Below, piece by piece: positions 8,830 through 17,861 of a stretch of 64,000 bases of DNA (positions are counted from its first letter, which is position 1; every line of letters begins with the position of its first letter). The notes beneath the pieces were generated by a model. The model saw only the letters and a program-made list of their open reading frames with translations, was not told the DNA's origin and made no database searches. This stretch comes from an uncultured Alphaproteobacteria bacterium. GTDB lineage: Bacteria > Pseudomonadota > Alphaproteobacteria > MPNO01 > UBA2964. The DNA lies in assembly GCA_951812775.1 (NCBI GenBank), contig OX638326.1, positions 3,235,391 through 3,299,390 on the forward strand, in the 5' to 3' direction. The position numbers and the translations under genes are program-made.

Positions 8830-11106
8830 ATGTCTTCCGACCACCCTTTTATCTCTGGTGCGCCGGTAAGACGGGTCGAGGACGAACGACTTCTCATCGG
8901 TGGTGGCCAATTCCTTGACGATCAGGTTTTTCCGAGCATGGCATACGCTGCTGTCGTTCGTTCACCATATGCTCATGCACGTATTACCGAAACAGATTTG
9001 ACCCGTGCGAAAGAGGCACCCGGTGTATTGCTGGTCCTTACGGGTGAGGACTATACGGCTGACGGTTTGGGTTCGATACCGTGTCAGGACGTCTGCTTTA
9101 CCCGCGACGGGAGCCCGCTACCCAAACTACCTTTTCCGGCGCTGGCGCGCGACCGGGTTCTCTATGTCGGAGATGCCGTCGCGCTGGTGATCGCAGAGTC
9201 CGACGTTGCGGCACGTGATGCGGTGGAGATGGTCGAGGTTTCGTATGAAGTGTTGCCACCCGTCGTCGATTTTCGGGAACCTCGGGAACCAGTTGCTGAT
9301 CCTGTCTGGGCGGGCTGTCCCGCGAACGAAGTGTTTCATGAAGAACAGGGTGACCAGCAATCTACGAAGGCGGCGTTTACGGGTGCGGCTCATATCGTGC
9401 GTCAGCGATTGGTCAACCAGCGTGTTTCAGCGAACCCGCTGGAGCCGCGCGGTTACATCGGTTGTTACGAATCCAACCGTTATATCCTCCATGGCGGTGT
9501 TCATTCACCGCATCTGTTTCGTGCGCAACTCGCCAAAGATATTTTCCACATTCCCGAGGATCGTTTCCGGCTGATCACCGGCGATGTGGGTGGCAGTTTT
9601 GGTATGCGGGGTGCTTTATTTGCTGAGATTGTCTTGGTTTTGTGGGCCGCCCGGAAACTCGGCCGACCCGTAAAATGGGTAGCGTCGCGTTCAGAGAGTT
9701 TTCTCAGTGATCACCATGGCCGCGATCTTTGCAGCGATGCCGAATTAGCACTGGATGAAACAGGAAGATTCCTGGCGTTACAGGTTTCGGCGCGGGCCAA
9801 TCTTGGGGCCTACATATCTGTTAAAGGTCCTCGCTCGGCGCTTAACGCCCTAACGATGCTGGCCGGCTGCTATCAGATTCCCGCCTGTTTTGTGCAGGCG
9901 GACGGCATCATGACAAACACGATACCAACCGCGCCCTATCGTGGTGCCGGTGGGCCGGAAGCAGCCTATATTCTCGAACGGTTGATTGATAAGGCGGCAC
10001 GAGAGATGGACCTCGATCGCGTGGAGTTGCGACGGCGCAATTTGGTTCCGGAAAAGGCGATGCCCTATGATACCGGTCTCGGCCTGACTTACGATTGCGG
10101 GCAGTTCGAGCGGGTTCTCGACAAAGCTTTATCGGTCGCTGGTTTCGCTGAGTATGAACAGCGGATGGTCGCCTCAAAGGATGCCGGAAAGATCAGGGGG
10201 CTCGGTATTTGTAACGTGATCGAACAGACCGCCCGCCCCAACAAGGAAGCTGCCGAGATTAGTTTCAACGATGACGGTGAGGTGACGGTGTTTCTTGGGA
10301 CGGCACCCCAGGGGCAAGGCCATGAAACGATATTCCGGCAACTTGCCTGCGAAGCGCTTGGTATTGAATCCGTTCACGTGACCGTCAAAACCGGCGATAG
10401 TGACAGGACATCTGTGGGCGGTGGTACCTTTAATTCCCGTTCGGCTGTTTGCGGAGGCGCGGCAGTTCATCAGGCTGCCCGGGAGATCATTCAGCATGGT
10501 CGTGAACTCGCTGCCGATCAGTTGGAAGCCGCGATAGAGGACATTGTTTTTACAGACGGTCTGTTTGAAGTTGCCGGGACGGATCGGAGCCTTTCTTTTA
10601 AGGAAATTGTTTCCGAAGCCGGCGGGTTTTCTGAAGAAGCTGTGTATCTTCCCGATGCGCCGACCATTCCGCAAGGGTGTCACATCTGTGAAATTGAAAT
10701 TGATCCGGAGACCGGTGCTATCAGGGTGGATCGGTACGTCACCATTGATGATGTCGGGACGGTGATCAATCCGATGTTGCTCGAAGGCCAAATTCATGGC
10801 GGCGTCGCGCAAGGTATCGGTCAGGCATTGTTCGAACAGATTCGCTATGATCCCGAGACCGGGCAGCTCCTCACCGGATCATTTATGGATTACGCGATGC
10901 CGCGTGCAGATGACCTGTGTTCATTTGTTTCGGAAACGCATCCCGTGCCAACGGCTTTAAATCCTCTCGGTGTAAAAGGGGCTGGAGAGGCGGGGACGGT
11001 TGGTGCACTACCGGCCGTGATGTCTGCGGTGGCGGATGCGCTGGAACCCTATGGGCGGCGATATCGAAATGCCCGCCACCCCCGAAAAAGTATGGCGTTA
11101 TATTGA
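8830..11106 (+). CDS. Molybdenum hydroxylase large subunit (CoxL/XDH family), orphan copy 1
   Basis: The 758-residue molybdopterin-binding subunit has two linked domains. The first opens RRVEDERLLIGGGQFLDD. The Moco-binding motifs include DVGGSFGMRG, PYRGAGGPEAAYI and APQGQGHETI. The C-terminal GVKGAGEAGTVGA keeps the active-site glutamate. The AYxCSFR loop of true aerobic CO dehydrogenase is absent, so it should hydroxylate an organic substrate. No medium (FAD) or small (2Fe-2S) subunit gene is adjacent; it may share subunits with the sets at 22-25 kb or 30-31 kb. It converges with selC, ending 14 bases away. Confidence 0.88.
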   Translation: MSSDHPFISGAPVRRVEDERLLIGGGQFLDDQVFPSMAYAAVVRSPYAHARITETDLTRAKEAPGVLLVLTGEDYTADGLGSIPCQDVCFTRDGSPLPKLPFPALARDRVLYVGDAVALVIAESDVAARDAVEMVEVSYEVLPPVVDFREPREPVADPVWAGCPANEVFHEEQGDQQSTKAAFTGAAHIVRQRLVNQRVSANPLEPRGYIGCYESNRYILHGGVHSPHLFRAQLAKDIFHIPEDRFRLITGDVGGSFGMRGALFAEIVLVLWAARKLGRPVKWVASRSESFLSDHHGRDLCSDAELALDETGRFLALQVSARANLGAYISVKGPRSALNALTMLAGCYQIPACFVQADGIMTNTIPTAPYRGAGGPEAAYILERLIDKAAREMDLDRVELRRRNLVPEKAMPYDTGLGLTYDCGQFERVLDKALSVAGFAEYEQRMVASKDAGKIRGLGICNVIEQTARPNKEAAEISFNDDGEVTVFLGTAPQGQGHETIFRQLACEALGIESVHVTVKTGDSDRTSVGGGTFNSRSAVCGGAAVHQAAREIIQHGRELAADQLEAAIEDIVFTDGLFEVAGTDRSLSFKEIVSEAGGFSEEAVYLPDAPTIPQGCHICEIEIDPETGAIRVDRYVTIDDVGTVINPMLLEGQIHGGVAQGIGQALFEQIRYDPETGQLLTGSFMDYAMPRADDLCSFVSETHPVPTALNPLGVKGAGEAGTVGALPAVMSAVADALEPYGRRYRNARHPRKSMALY

Positions 11107-11120
11107 GAGGGGCCAGGAAA

Positions 11121-11216
11121 TGGCGGAAGAGAGTGGGAGTTGAACCCACCAGGCACGTTTAACGCCCCTCACCGGGTTTGAAGCCCGAGCGCAGCACCGG
11201 CTCACGAATCCCTTCC
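11121..11216 (-). tRNA. selC: tRNA-Sec (anticodon UCA)
   Basis: The minus strand folds as a 96-base tRNA with encoded CCA. It has an 8-bp acceptor stem (GGAAGGGA with TCTCTTCC, one G-U), a T arm GTGGG-TTCAACT-CCCAC, and an anticodon loop CTTCAAA reading UGA. A long variable arm (around GGGGCGTTAAACGTGCC) is also present. The 8-bp acceptor, UCA anticodon and long variable arm are diagnostic for bacterial tRNA-Sec. It lies 44 bases downstream of selB on the same strand, so selA-selB-selC form one unit. Confidence 0.95.
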
Positions 11217-11260
11217 GCATTATTCCTCATAGTTAAGGTCTTTCAGACCGCTGGTAAATC

Positions 11261-13174
11261 CTATCCTCCAAAAATTTCTGCCGCCGGTTTGACGATTTCC
11301 CGCGTATTGCCATTGCGTTTTGTTAGGCCAGCCTTGTCAAAAAACTCCAGGACTTCGATTGCCATATTGCGTCCTATATTCGATCTGTTACGGAATTCCG
11401 CCGCGGTAATCTCACTCTCGGTGGCGAGCGTTTCTGCAATGGCAGCGAGCTCCTGTACGGCATCTGGCAGCAGGAACCGTGCTTTTGAGATTTGAATAAC
11501 AAAGCCGGTCGAGGCCGCCCGGCGCATAAAAGCTGTCAGTGCGGTTGCCTTGATTCCCATCTCGTCGGCGACTTCATGCAGGGATAGCGGTCGTAACTCC
11601 GCCCCCTCCATCGTTTGCCGAACCTCAGACCAGAGCTTTTTATCCTGGGCGTTCATGCCCGGTTGGTGGCTGGGCAGTCGAAGCTGGCGGTTGGCAATGA
11701 CGAGCTTATTGGAAGCGGCCAGTCGTCCAACGATGGCGTCAAAGACAGCTGTCGTCGGACGCGGGGTGAAGGACAGGCGCAGCGTGTTTTCTGCGGGGCC
11801 CGGTTGGTCGGGTCGTTCGCCGTGCCAGCTGGCCAGCGCTTTTAGAATTTCATCGGCAAGAGCGTTCCAGCGCGACCGCGCGATACCGATTTCACCATCG
11901 ACACCTGCTGCGATTTCCATGTCGATCTGCGGCCATAGGCCTGTCGCCTGGTCTTCGGTCAGGTTACGGCTGACCGCAAACTGTCGAAGATTGACGCCAT
12001 CGGGTTGGACTTCGAGCAAATTTGATAGAGCGGCTTGTGGTTCGCTGGTTTCCATAGCGGCGATGGCTGCCTGACGATCCGGTTTTGAACGGCCGCGGGC
12101 AGGGGCAAAGGGGTCAATGACACTACCGCCGGCCATTGTACGCCGCGCGGATTGATCGCGAAGGATAAGCCGGTCGCCATGCAGCGCGCCAACCGGTTCA
12201 TCAAGCACCAGCTGGACAATGGCGGTGCCGCCCGGTGCGATGGTCTTGCCATCCAGCAATGCGACACGCGCGCTGACATCGGCGGCACCGATATGAAGGT
12301 GAACCGGCGTCCAGTGTTTTAGCGCGCGTGGTTCAGATTTGAGAAGCCGAATGCGGGCATCAAACCGGCGCGTTGGCGCATGGACGGCCTCGTTTAAAAC
12401 CCAGTAACCCCGATGGACTTCCTCCTTGTCGAGGTCGGCCCCTGTGATATTGAGCGCGCAGCGTTGCCCTACCTGACCGGTTTCAGAATCACGGTTTTGG
12501 GCATGAATGCCGCGTACACGGGCCTGATGACCGGTGGGCGACAGAACAAGTTGATCACCCACCGCGACTTTGCCCGAAAACACACTGCCCGTAACAACCA
12601 GCCCGGCGCCCGGAACCGTAAAACGCCGGTCGATGGCGAGACGAAAATTGCCATTCCGTTGAGTGCTGTCGAACTCGGTGGCAACCGTTTCGAGATGCGC
12701 CCGTAATTCGGGGATACCGTCGCCAGTAATGCCGGACACAGGAAAGATCGGCGCGCCTTCAAGGCTGGTTCCATCCAACAGCATCTCGGTGAGTTCGATG
12801 GCTTCCAGAACGCGCTCTGACTCCGCGCAATCAGTCTTGGTGATGGCAACGGCCCCGGCGGAAAGTCCTAAAAGATCGAGAATAGCGAGATGCTCTTCAG
12901 TCTGCGGCATAGGACCATCATCTGCGGCGACGACGAGCAGCGCGTAATCAATGCCGGTGACACCGGCGAGCATATTGCGAACAAATTTCTCATGGCCGGG
13001 GACGTCAACAAACCCCAGTACATTGTCCTCATCAAGCTTGTGATAGGCATAGCCAAGATCGATGGAAATGCCGCGCGCTTTTTCCTCGGGCAACCTGTCG
13101 GTATCGACACCCGTCAGCGCCTTAACAAGAACGGTTTTGCCGTGATCGATGTGGCCGGACGTCGCGATAATCAT
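11261..13174 (-). CDS. selB: Selenocysteine-specific elongation factor SelB
   Basis: The 637-residue GTPase starts MIIATSGHIDHGKT with the P-loop at residues 7-14, followed by DVPGHE and TKTD. EF-Tu-like beta-barrel domains follow, and the C-terminal ~200 residues form the winged-helix repeats that bind SECIS RNA. SelB carries Sec-tRNA-Sec to the ribosome at UGA codons followed by a SECIS hairpin. Its start overlaps the selA stop by 4 bases (ATGA), so translation is coupled. The clients are likely the two UGA-containing genes next door. Confidence 0.97.
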   Translation of the reverse strand: MIIATSGHIDHGKTVLVKALTGVDTDRLPEEKARGISIDLGYAYHKLDEDNVLGFVDVPGHEKFVRNMLAGVTGIDYALLVVAADDGPMPQTEEHLAILDLLGLSAGAVAITKTDCAESERVLEAIELTEMLLDGTSLEGAPIFPVSGITGDGIPELRAHLETVATEFDSTQRNGNFRLAIDRRFTVPGAGLVVTGSVFSGKVAVGDQLVLSPTGHQARVRGIHAQNRDSETGQVGQRCALNITGADLDKEEVHRGYWVLNEAVHAPTRRFDARIRLLKSEPRALKHWTPVHLHIGAADVSARVALLDGKTIAPGGTAIVQLVLDEPVGALHGDRLILRDQSARRTMAGGSVIDPFAPARGRSKPDRQAAIAAMETSEPQAALSNLLEVQPDGVNLRQFAVSRNLTEDQATGLWPQIDMEIAAGVDGEIGIARSRWNALADEILKALASWHGERPDQPGPAENTLRLSFTPRPTTAVFDAIVGRLAASNKLVIANRQLRLPSHQPGMNAQDKKLWSEVRQTMEGAELRPLSLHEVADEMGIKATALTAFMRRAASTGFVIQISKARFLLPDAVQELAAIAETLATESEITAAEFRNRSNIGRNMAIEVLEFFDKAGLTKRNGNTREIVKPAAEIFGG

Positions 13175-14595
13175 TTTAGGTTCAGGGCGTTCAACTGGTT
13201 TTTAAACGCCTCTTCGTTATTCTCCTCAAGACAGCGGAGATCAAGCCAGAACGTATCATCCTGGATGCGTCCAATCACCGGCATGGGCAATTGACGAAAA
13301 GCGGTAGCGAGCCGTTTAAGGGCGGTCCCAATTCCCTTCGCGGCCGTTGGACGAATAACCAGCGCTATACTGTCGAGTCGCTCGGTCGGAAGAGATCCAC
13401 TGCCGATCTGGCTTTGGCAGTTTTGTTGCATCACTTCGTATTTTTCGCCAAGAGCGGCGCTCATTGAGGTCTCAGTGCGGTTCGCTGTTTCTTTGATCTC
13501 GTTCTGTTTTCGCGCCAGCAGCCGCAGGGTCGGAATGCGTTCGGCTAACCGGTCGGGGTCCATATAGAGACGCAGGATTGTTTCTAATGCGGCGATTGTC
13601 ATTTTGTCACACCGCATGGCACGCTTCATCGGATTCTTTTTGATTTTAGCGATAAGGTCGGCACGGCCCGCGATAATCCCTGCCTGTGGGCCGCCGAGAA
13701 GTTTGTCACCGCTAAAGCTCACCAGATCAGCGCCCGCCGCGAGCGCTTCCTGGGCGGTAGGTTCATGCGGCAGTCCAAATTGCCGGAGATCGGTCATCGT
13801 GCCGCTGCCAAGATCAATCACAAACGGCAGATTGTTTTGGTGTGCGATGGTGGCAAGGTCAGATTCTGAAACCGCCGCAGTGAATCCATGGACCTCATAG
13901 TTGCTGGTATGAATTTTCATCACCATCGCGGTTTTGGTACTGATCGCTTCTTCAAAATCCTTCGGGTGGGTTCGGTTGGTGGTGCCAACCTCACGCAGTT
14001 TGGCACCCGCGCGCGACATGATATCGGGAATGCGGAAGGCGCCACCTATTTCGATCAGCTCGCCACGTGAAACAATGACTTCTTTGCGCAGAGCCAACGC
14101 GTTGAGCATCAGCAGCACCGCGGCCGCATTATTATTGACGATGGTCACAGCTTCGGCGCCGATCAACCTTGCGAGCTTGTCTTCCAGATGAACATCGCGA
14201 TCACCGCGTCGGCCGGTCTCGAGATTATATTCAAGGTTGCTGGCACCCCGTGAAACAGCGGCAATCGCTTCAATGGCTTCTTCGGGGAGGGGAGCCCGCC
14301 CAAGATTGGTATGGAGAACGGTCCCGGTCAGGTTAAAAACAGGTTTCAGAGATGGGGCGAGGTCGGCTTCCAATCGGGCGGCCACGCGCGCGATGATGCT
14401 CTCTTTGGATACGTCTTCTGCAGAACCATTACCGTCTCTTGCAATGGATTGCCGGAGTTGCGCAAGATCATCGCGTACGGCATCGGTGACCGGTTGGTGG
14501 CCAAAGGAGTCAATGAGCGTTTCAGCGTTCTCGGTCCGGAGAATTTTGTCGACCGAAGGTATCGAGGAAAGAAGCGTGGCGGAGGAGTCGGTCAT
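13171..14595 (-). CDS. selA: L-seryl-tRNA(Sec) selenium transferase SelA
   Basis: The 474-residue PLP enzyme converts Ser-tRNA-Sec to Sec-tRNA-Sec using selenophosphate. The N-terminal tRNA-binding part opens SSIPSVDKIL. The core has GTVLHTNLGRAPLP, AVTIVNNNAAAVLLML and the PLP lysine in SFSGDKLLGGPQAGII. Length is normal for the family. It lies 33 bases downstream of the deiodinase-like selenoprotein gene, on the same strand, and overlaps selB. selD, needed for selenophosphate, is not in this window. Confidence 0.97.
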   Translation of the reverse strand: MTDSSATLLSSIPSVDKILRTENAETLIDSFGHQPVTDAVRDDLAQLRQSIARDGNGSAEDVSKESIIARVAARLEADLAPSLKPVFNLTGTVLHTNLGRAPLPEEAIEAIAAVSRGASNLEYNLETGRRGDRDVHLEDKLARLIGAEAVTIVNNNAAAVLLMLNALALRKEVIVSRGELIEIGGAFRIPDIMSRAGAKLREVGTTNRTHPKDFEEAISTKTAMVMKIHTSNYEVHGFTAAVSESDLATIAHQNNLPFVIDLGSGTMTDLRQFGLPHEPTAQEALAAGADLVSFSGDKLLGGPQAGIIAGRADLIAKIKKNPMKRAMRCDKMTIAALETILRLYMDPDRLAERIPTLRLLARKQNEIKETANRTETSMSAALGEKYEVMQQNCQSQIGSGSLPTERLDSIALVIRPTAAKGIGTALKRLATAFRQLPMPVIGRIQDDTFWLDLRCLEENNEEAFKNQLNALNLK

Positions 14596-14628
14596 GCCAG
14601 ACTCCTCCGTGTCACGTTATACAGATAT

Positions 14629-15303
14629 TTAGGCTGTTTGCTCCTTGATAGCCTCTTCCCAGCCATCCGGGTCAAACAGATGCGGGCCTTCTTTTCCGGC
14701 ATAGGTGATCTTGCCATCAGGATCGATGACAAAGAGCCGGATAGGGGCCGCGACATATTTGTTTTCCACCTCATCGTCCATATTGTCGATGAGCATGGGG
14801 TATTTGAGATCAAGCCCGATCTGACAGGCATTGCCAATTTCAGCGCGTTCGTCAGGAGTCGTCGGCGCCTTGTAGAAAATCTCGGTTTCGAGATTTTGCA
14901 GCGTCTGCCAGCCGTCAGAAGGGTGTGCTTCACATACATAGATCAGGAAAAATTCAATATCGTCTTTGTTTGCTTCGTAAATTTCGTTCAGTCGCACGGA
15001 CTGATCACGAAAGGGAGGTCATGTATAGGAGCCGAAACAGAGTGCTACCGACTTTCCCCTTAAATCTGAGAGTTTCACATACTCGCCGGTGCGTTTTTTG
15101 GTCCGGTCGAGACGCTCAAGCTCAAAGTCAGGCGCCATGTCGCCGACCTTGGGCACTTGATCCTGGCGGGCTTTCTGGCCAGCCATCATGGTGTCGAACT
15201 CTTCGGCGGTCATGTCCGAAATCTGAAGCCAGACATCGCGCTTTTCCGGAAAGCTCATTGAGTTCCAGTCCAAATCCTTGAACTGTTCAAAACGAGGATC
15301 CAT
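14629..15303 (-). CDS. Iodothyronine deiodinase-like selenoprotein (in-frame UGA = Sec95)
   Basis: Reading from ATG 15303, TGA at 15021-15019 falls in frame at residue 95, and the same frame continues to 14629 for 224 residues in total. The context is FGSYT-UGA-PPFR, matching the deiodinase active site GSxTUPPF. Forty-odd residues later IYVCEAHPSDGWQ matches the conserved EAHxxDGW of deiodinases. The overall fold is thioredoxin-like (VGDMAPDFELERL, then RLFVIDPDGKITYAG). A strong hairpin lies just after the UGA. It is the first gene of the selA-selB-selC unit. Bacterial DI-like proteins are known as a selenoprotein family; their substrate is not established, so a redox or dehalogenase role is open. 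A gene caller that treats UGA as stop would split it in two. Confidence 0.92.
14982..15012 (-). promoter_or_regulatory. Bacterial SECIS hairpin of the deiodinase-like gene
   Basis: On the minus strand, six bases after the UGA, TTTCGT pairs with ACGAAA. After a 2-base GA bulge, TCAGTC pairs with GACTGA, closing a 5-base loop CGTGC. All 12 pairs are Watson-Crick, and the loop begins 20 bases after the UGA, inside the usual 16-37 range for bacterial SECIS elements. It is part of the coding sequence, with a G in the apical loop as SelB prefers. Confidence 0.85.
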
Positions 15304-15431
15304 TGGATATCTCCTCCCAGTAATTTCTTTCTCATATGAGACTAGGACTATTTGTCCTGTTCGGCAATTGTCGCTCTTGCAATTGTGATTGGTCCGGTGA
15401 AAATGATCTCCTTCGCAACTGGAGTAAAATT

Positions 15432-15920
15432 ATGGCGAATAAACTGGAGATCGGTGATGTCTTCCCCGAAATGACCCTTAACCTGGTCGGCGGCGGAACG
15501 GCAACACTTCCCGATCTGGGGGATGCCAAGTATCAGGTGATCCTCTTTTATCGGGGACATTGGTGACCATACTGCCGCCGGCAGTTGGTCGGATTTGAAA
15601 AGGAAAAAGCCACACTCGAAGCTGAGGGCATAAAGGTTATTGCCGCCAGCATCGATACTGGTGACGAGGCACAAATGGTGGCCGACGACGTTTCGTTCCC
15701 CGTTGGTCAAGGCGTTACACGTGAGCAGGCGGATCAGATTGGTGCCTGGTGGGAAGACCGCCGGAGCATTATTCAGCCGTCGGAGTTTTTGCTTGGCGAT
15801 GATGCTAAAGTTGTTTCGTCGAGTTACAGCGACGGTCCGCTCGCAAGAATGGACGCTGCTGATGTTATCAAGCTGGTGCCGCTTTTTGAGAAACGGAAAG
15901 CAGAAGCAGCACAAAAGTAA
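15432..15920 (+). CDS. Peroxiredoxin-like selenoprotein (in-frame UGA = Sec45)
   Basis: The start is ATG 15432 after CTGGAG. TGA at 15564-15566 is in frame, and the frame stays open to TAA at 15918-15920, giving 162 residues. The context is FYRGHW-UGA-PYCRRQL. Cysteine homologues of this AhpC/TSA-like family read FYRGxWCPYCRRQL, so Sec replaces the first (peroxidatic-position) cysteine and the second cysteine is kept. The N-terminal IGDVFPEMTLNLVGG and later ASIDTGDEAQ fit the thioredoxin fold. It is divergent from the deiodinase-like/selABC unit and followed by a CMD-family gene 50 bases on. A role in peroxide or thiol reduction is likely. Confidence 0.92.
15565..15590 (+). promoter_or_regulatory. 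Hairpin at the UGA of the peroxiredoxin-like gene (candidate SECIS)
   Basis: GACCA (15565-15569, starting inside the UGA) pairs with TGGTC (15586-15590). After one bulged T at 15570, ACTGCC pairs with GGCAGT around a 3-base loop GCC. All 11 pairs are Watson-Crick. The loop is only 10 bases from the UGA, closer than the usual 16-37, so either this SelB accepts a short element or a longer alternative fold is used. Confidence 0.7.
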
Positions 15921-15970
15921 CAGGGAATTACGCGCGCCGGACTGGCCCGTAATTGATTTATGGAGGTCAC

Positions 15971-16498
15971 ATGGCGCGCGTTTCTCTGGTTGAAGCCGAA
16001 GGCAAACCCGAGCTGGCGGAGTTTGTCGATAAATTGAAAGCAGGCCGTCGGGGCAAGCTGCTCAATATATACAAGATGCTGTTGAACAACCCGCCCGCTG
16101 CAACAGGTTGGTTCGATTTTATCAATATGGTGCGCTGGGAACTCGGTCTTGAGGGACGTGTCCGCGAGCTGGTGATCATCCGGATCGGCTATTTCAACCG
16201 GGTCCAATATGTCATCAAGCAACATGTTCCCGAATTGGCCGAAGCCGAAGGGATGACAATCGCCGAATGCGATGCCCTAAAGGATTGGGAGAATTCCGAG
16301 CTGTTTGATGAACGCGACCGGGCCATCCTGGCCTACACCGATTCAATGTCGCGCGACATTCAGGTGCCCGACGATATTTATGATGCGGTTGCCGCGCATT
16401 TTGATGATGAAGGGATGGTGGCGCTGACCGTCCTGATCGGTACCTATAATATGCACACCCGGATATTTCAGGCGCTGGATATTGACCTGGAAAAATAG
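15971..16498 (+). CDS. CMD/AhpD-like family protein without redox cysteines
   Basis: ATG 15971 follows GGAGGTCAC. The 175-residue product has the CMD core (ELVIIRIGYFNRVQYVIKQH), where the family usually has RxxEYExxxH. There is no CxxC, so it is not a standard AhpD reductase. It follows the Sec-peroxiredoxin gene closely on the same strand, which suggests linked expression. A role as a partner of that protein is only inference. Confidence 0.8.
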   Translation: MARVSLVEAEGKPELAEFVDKLKAGRRGKLLNIYKMLLNNPPAATGWFDFINMVRWELGLEGRVRELVIIRIGYFNRVQYVIKQHVPELAEAEGMTIAECDALKDWENSELFDERDRAILAYTDSMSRDIQVPDDIYDAVAAHFDDEGMVALTVLIGTYNMHTRIFQALDIDLEK

Positions 16499-16594
16499 GC
16501 CGTAGAAGCGGTGGGGTGACAGCCCGTAGCCACACTCGTATAAAATAGCCAAAACAATCCGCGCCGTTGCGCGCGATACAGACAGGGAAGTTTC

Positions 16595-17861
16595 ATGGTT
16601 GATACCGATAATATTGACTGGGTGGCGCGGGCCCGCGGTCTTCAAGAAATGATTGCCGCCGCGGCGAACGAAACCGAAGCGCAGGGCAAAGTCACCGCCG
16701 AGGTGATGGAGGCTTTGCATGATGCGGAACTGTTCCGTATGGCCTTGCCGCGTTCTATTGGCGGTGGGGAAGCTGATCCCCTGACACTAATGCAGGCGGT
16801 TGAAGCGATTGCTCAGGCGGATGCCAGCACGGCGTGGTGTGTCGGGCAGGGCACCGGCTGCACCTGGGGTTCTGGCTACGTGTCGCACGAGGTTTGTAAG
16901 GATATCTTTGGCCCGCGTGATGCGGTGCTGGCCTGGGGCCCACCAGCGAAAGCCTCTGCAGTGCCGGTCGAGGGTGGTTACAAGGTCAATGGCGAATGGC
17001 GAATGGCGGTTTGGCAGTGGCAGCCGCAATGCCACCTGGCTTGGCGGCCATAGCCGGGTCTGTGACGAAGACGGCAATCATCTGAAAGACGACGATGGTA
17101 AGCCGCGGATGCGTACCATGCTTTTCCCTAAATCCAGCGCTGAGATGATCGATGTCTGGCAGGTGATGGGGCTCAATGGAACGGGCAGTGACAACTATAA
17201 GGTCGTCGATCTTTTCGTACCGGAAGAATACACAACCTGGCGCGACAGCCAGCCGGACCGCGTTGAACCCGGCCCGCTCTATAATATTCCGCTGCTGACC
17301 AGCTATGGGATTATGTTTTCCGGCCTGACACTTGGTATTGCACGGACGATGCTTGAAGATTTCAAGGAACTCGCTGTGACCAAGGTCGGCGGCGGTATGT
17401 CGACGGTACTGCGCGAGAATGCCGTTATTCAGTCGCAGGTCTCGCAGAACGAAGCCAAATTACGGTCGAGCCGGGCGTTTCTGGTCGAGATGATCGAAGA
17501 ATATTGGGAAGCGCAATGCTCTGGTGAGCCACCATCGTTTGATGTTCGGGGCCGTTTGCGGCTGGCAATTACCTGGTCAATGAACCAGGCACAGGATGTC
17601 GCCAACTTTGTCTTCCAGGCCTGTGGCACGAATGCGATTTTCGAAGCCAATCCGTTTGAGCGACGGTTCCGCGATATTCATACGGTGCTGGCGCAAGGAC
17701 AGTCACATGTCTCAAATTATGAGCCGGGTGGGGGAGTGGGCTGGTTTAGTAAAAATATGAAATGCCCGTTATTCCTGCCGGACGTTCTTGCTGAAATCGT
17801 AGTCTTTACTACTCACGCAGTCGAAGCGCGATATGATGGCTGTTCGGTCATAGGCGGGTGA
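16595..17861 (+). pseudogene. Acyl-CoA dehydrogenase-type flavin monooxygenase (HsaA/HpaB-like), frameshifted
   Basis: The first part (16595-17053) opens with the N-terminal helical domain and a substrate/flavin segment (GGGEADPLTLMQAVEAIAQA). Family-like sequence continues in the next frame from YKVNGEWRFGSGS through the C-terminal ACAD domain (RRFRDIHTVLAQGQSHVSNY). The break falls in three tandem copies of AATGGCG at 16988-17008; removing one copy restores the frame. The C-terminus also looks odd: one more G in the run 17730-17734 would give a stop at 17747-17749, removing a 93-base overlap with the next, convergent gene. The family includes two-component flavin hydroxylases and acyl-CoA oxidoreductases; the reductase partner is not seen. 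Confidence 0.75.
16988..17008 (+). repeat. Three tandem copies of a 7-base unit causing a frameshift
   Basis: AATGGCG occurs three times without spacers at 16988-16994, 16995-17001 and 17002-17008. Two copies would keep the flavoprotein reading frame; three shift it. The unit length is not a multiple of three, so slippage would switch the gene on or off. Confidence 0.85.

Noticed and set aside
8830..15303. Selenium-dependent molybdenum hydroxylase linked to the sel locus
   Set aside because: Known systems of that kind come with selD and yqeB/yqeC-like genes, none of which are seen. SelA/SelB serve UGA decoding, and two UGA genes are right beside them.
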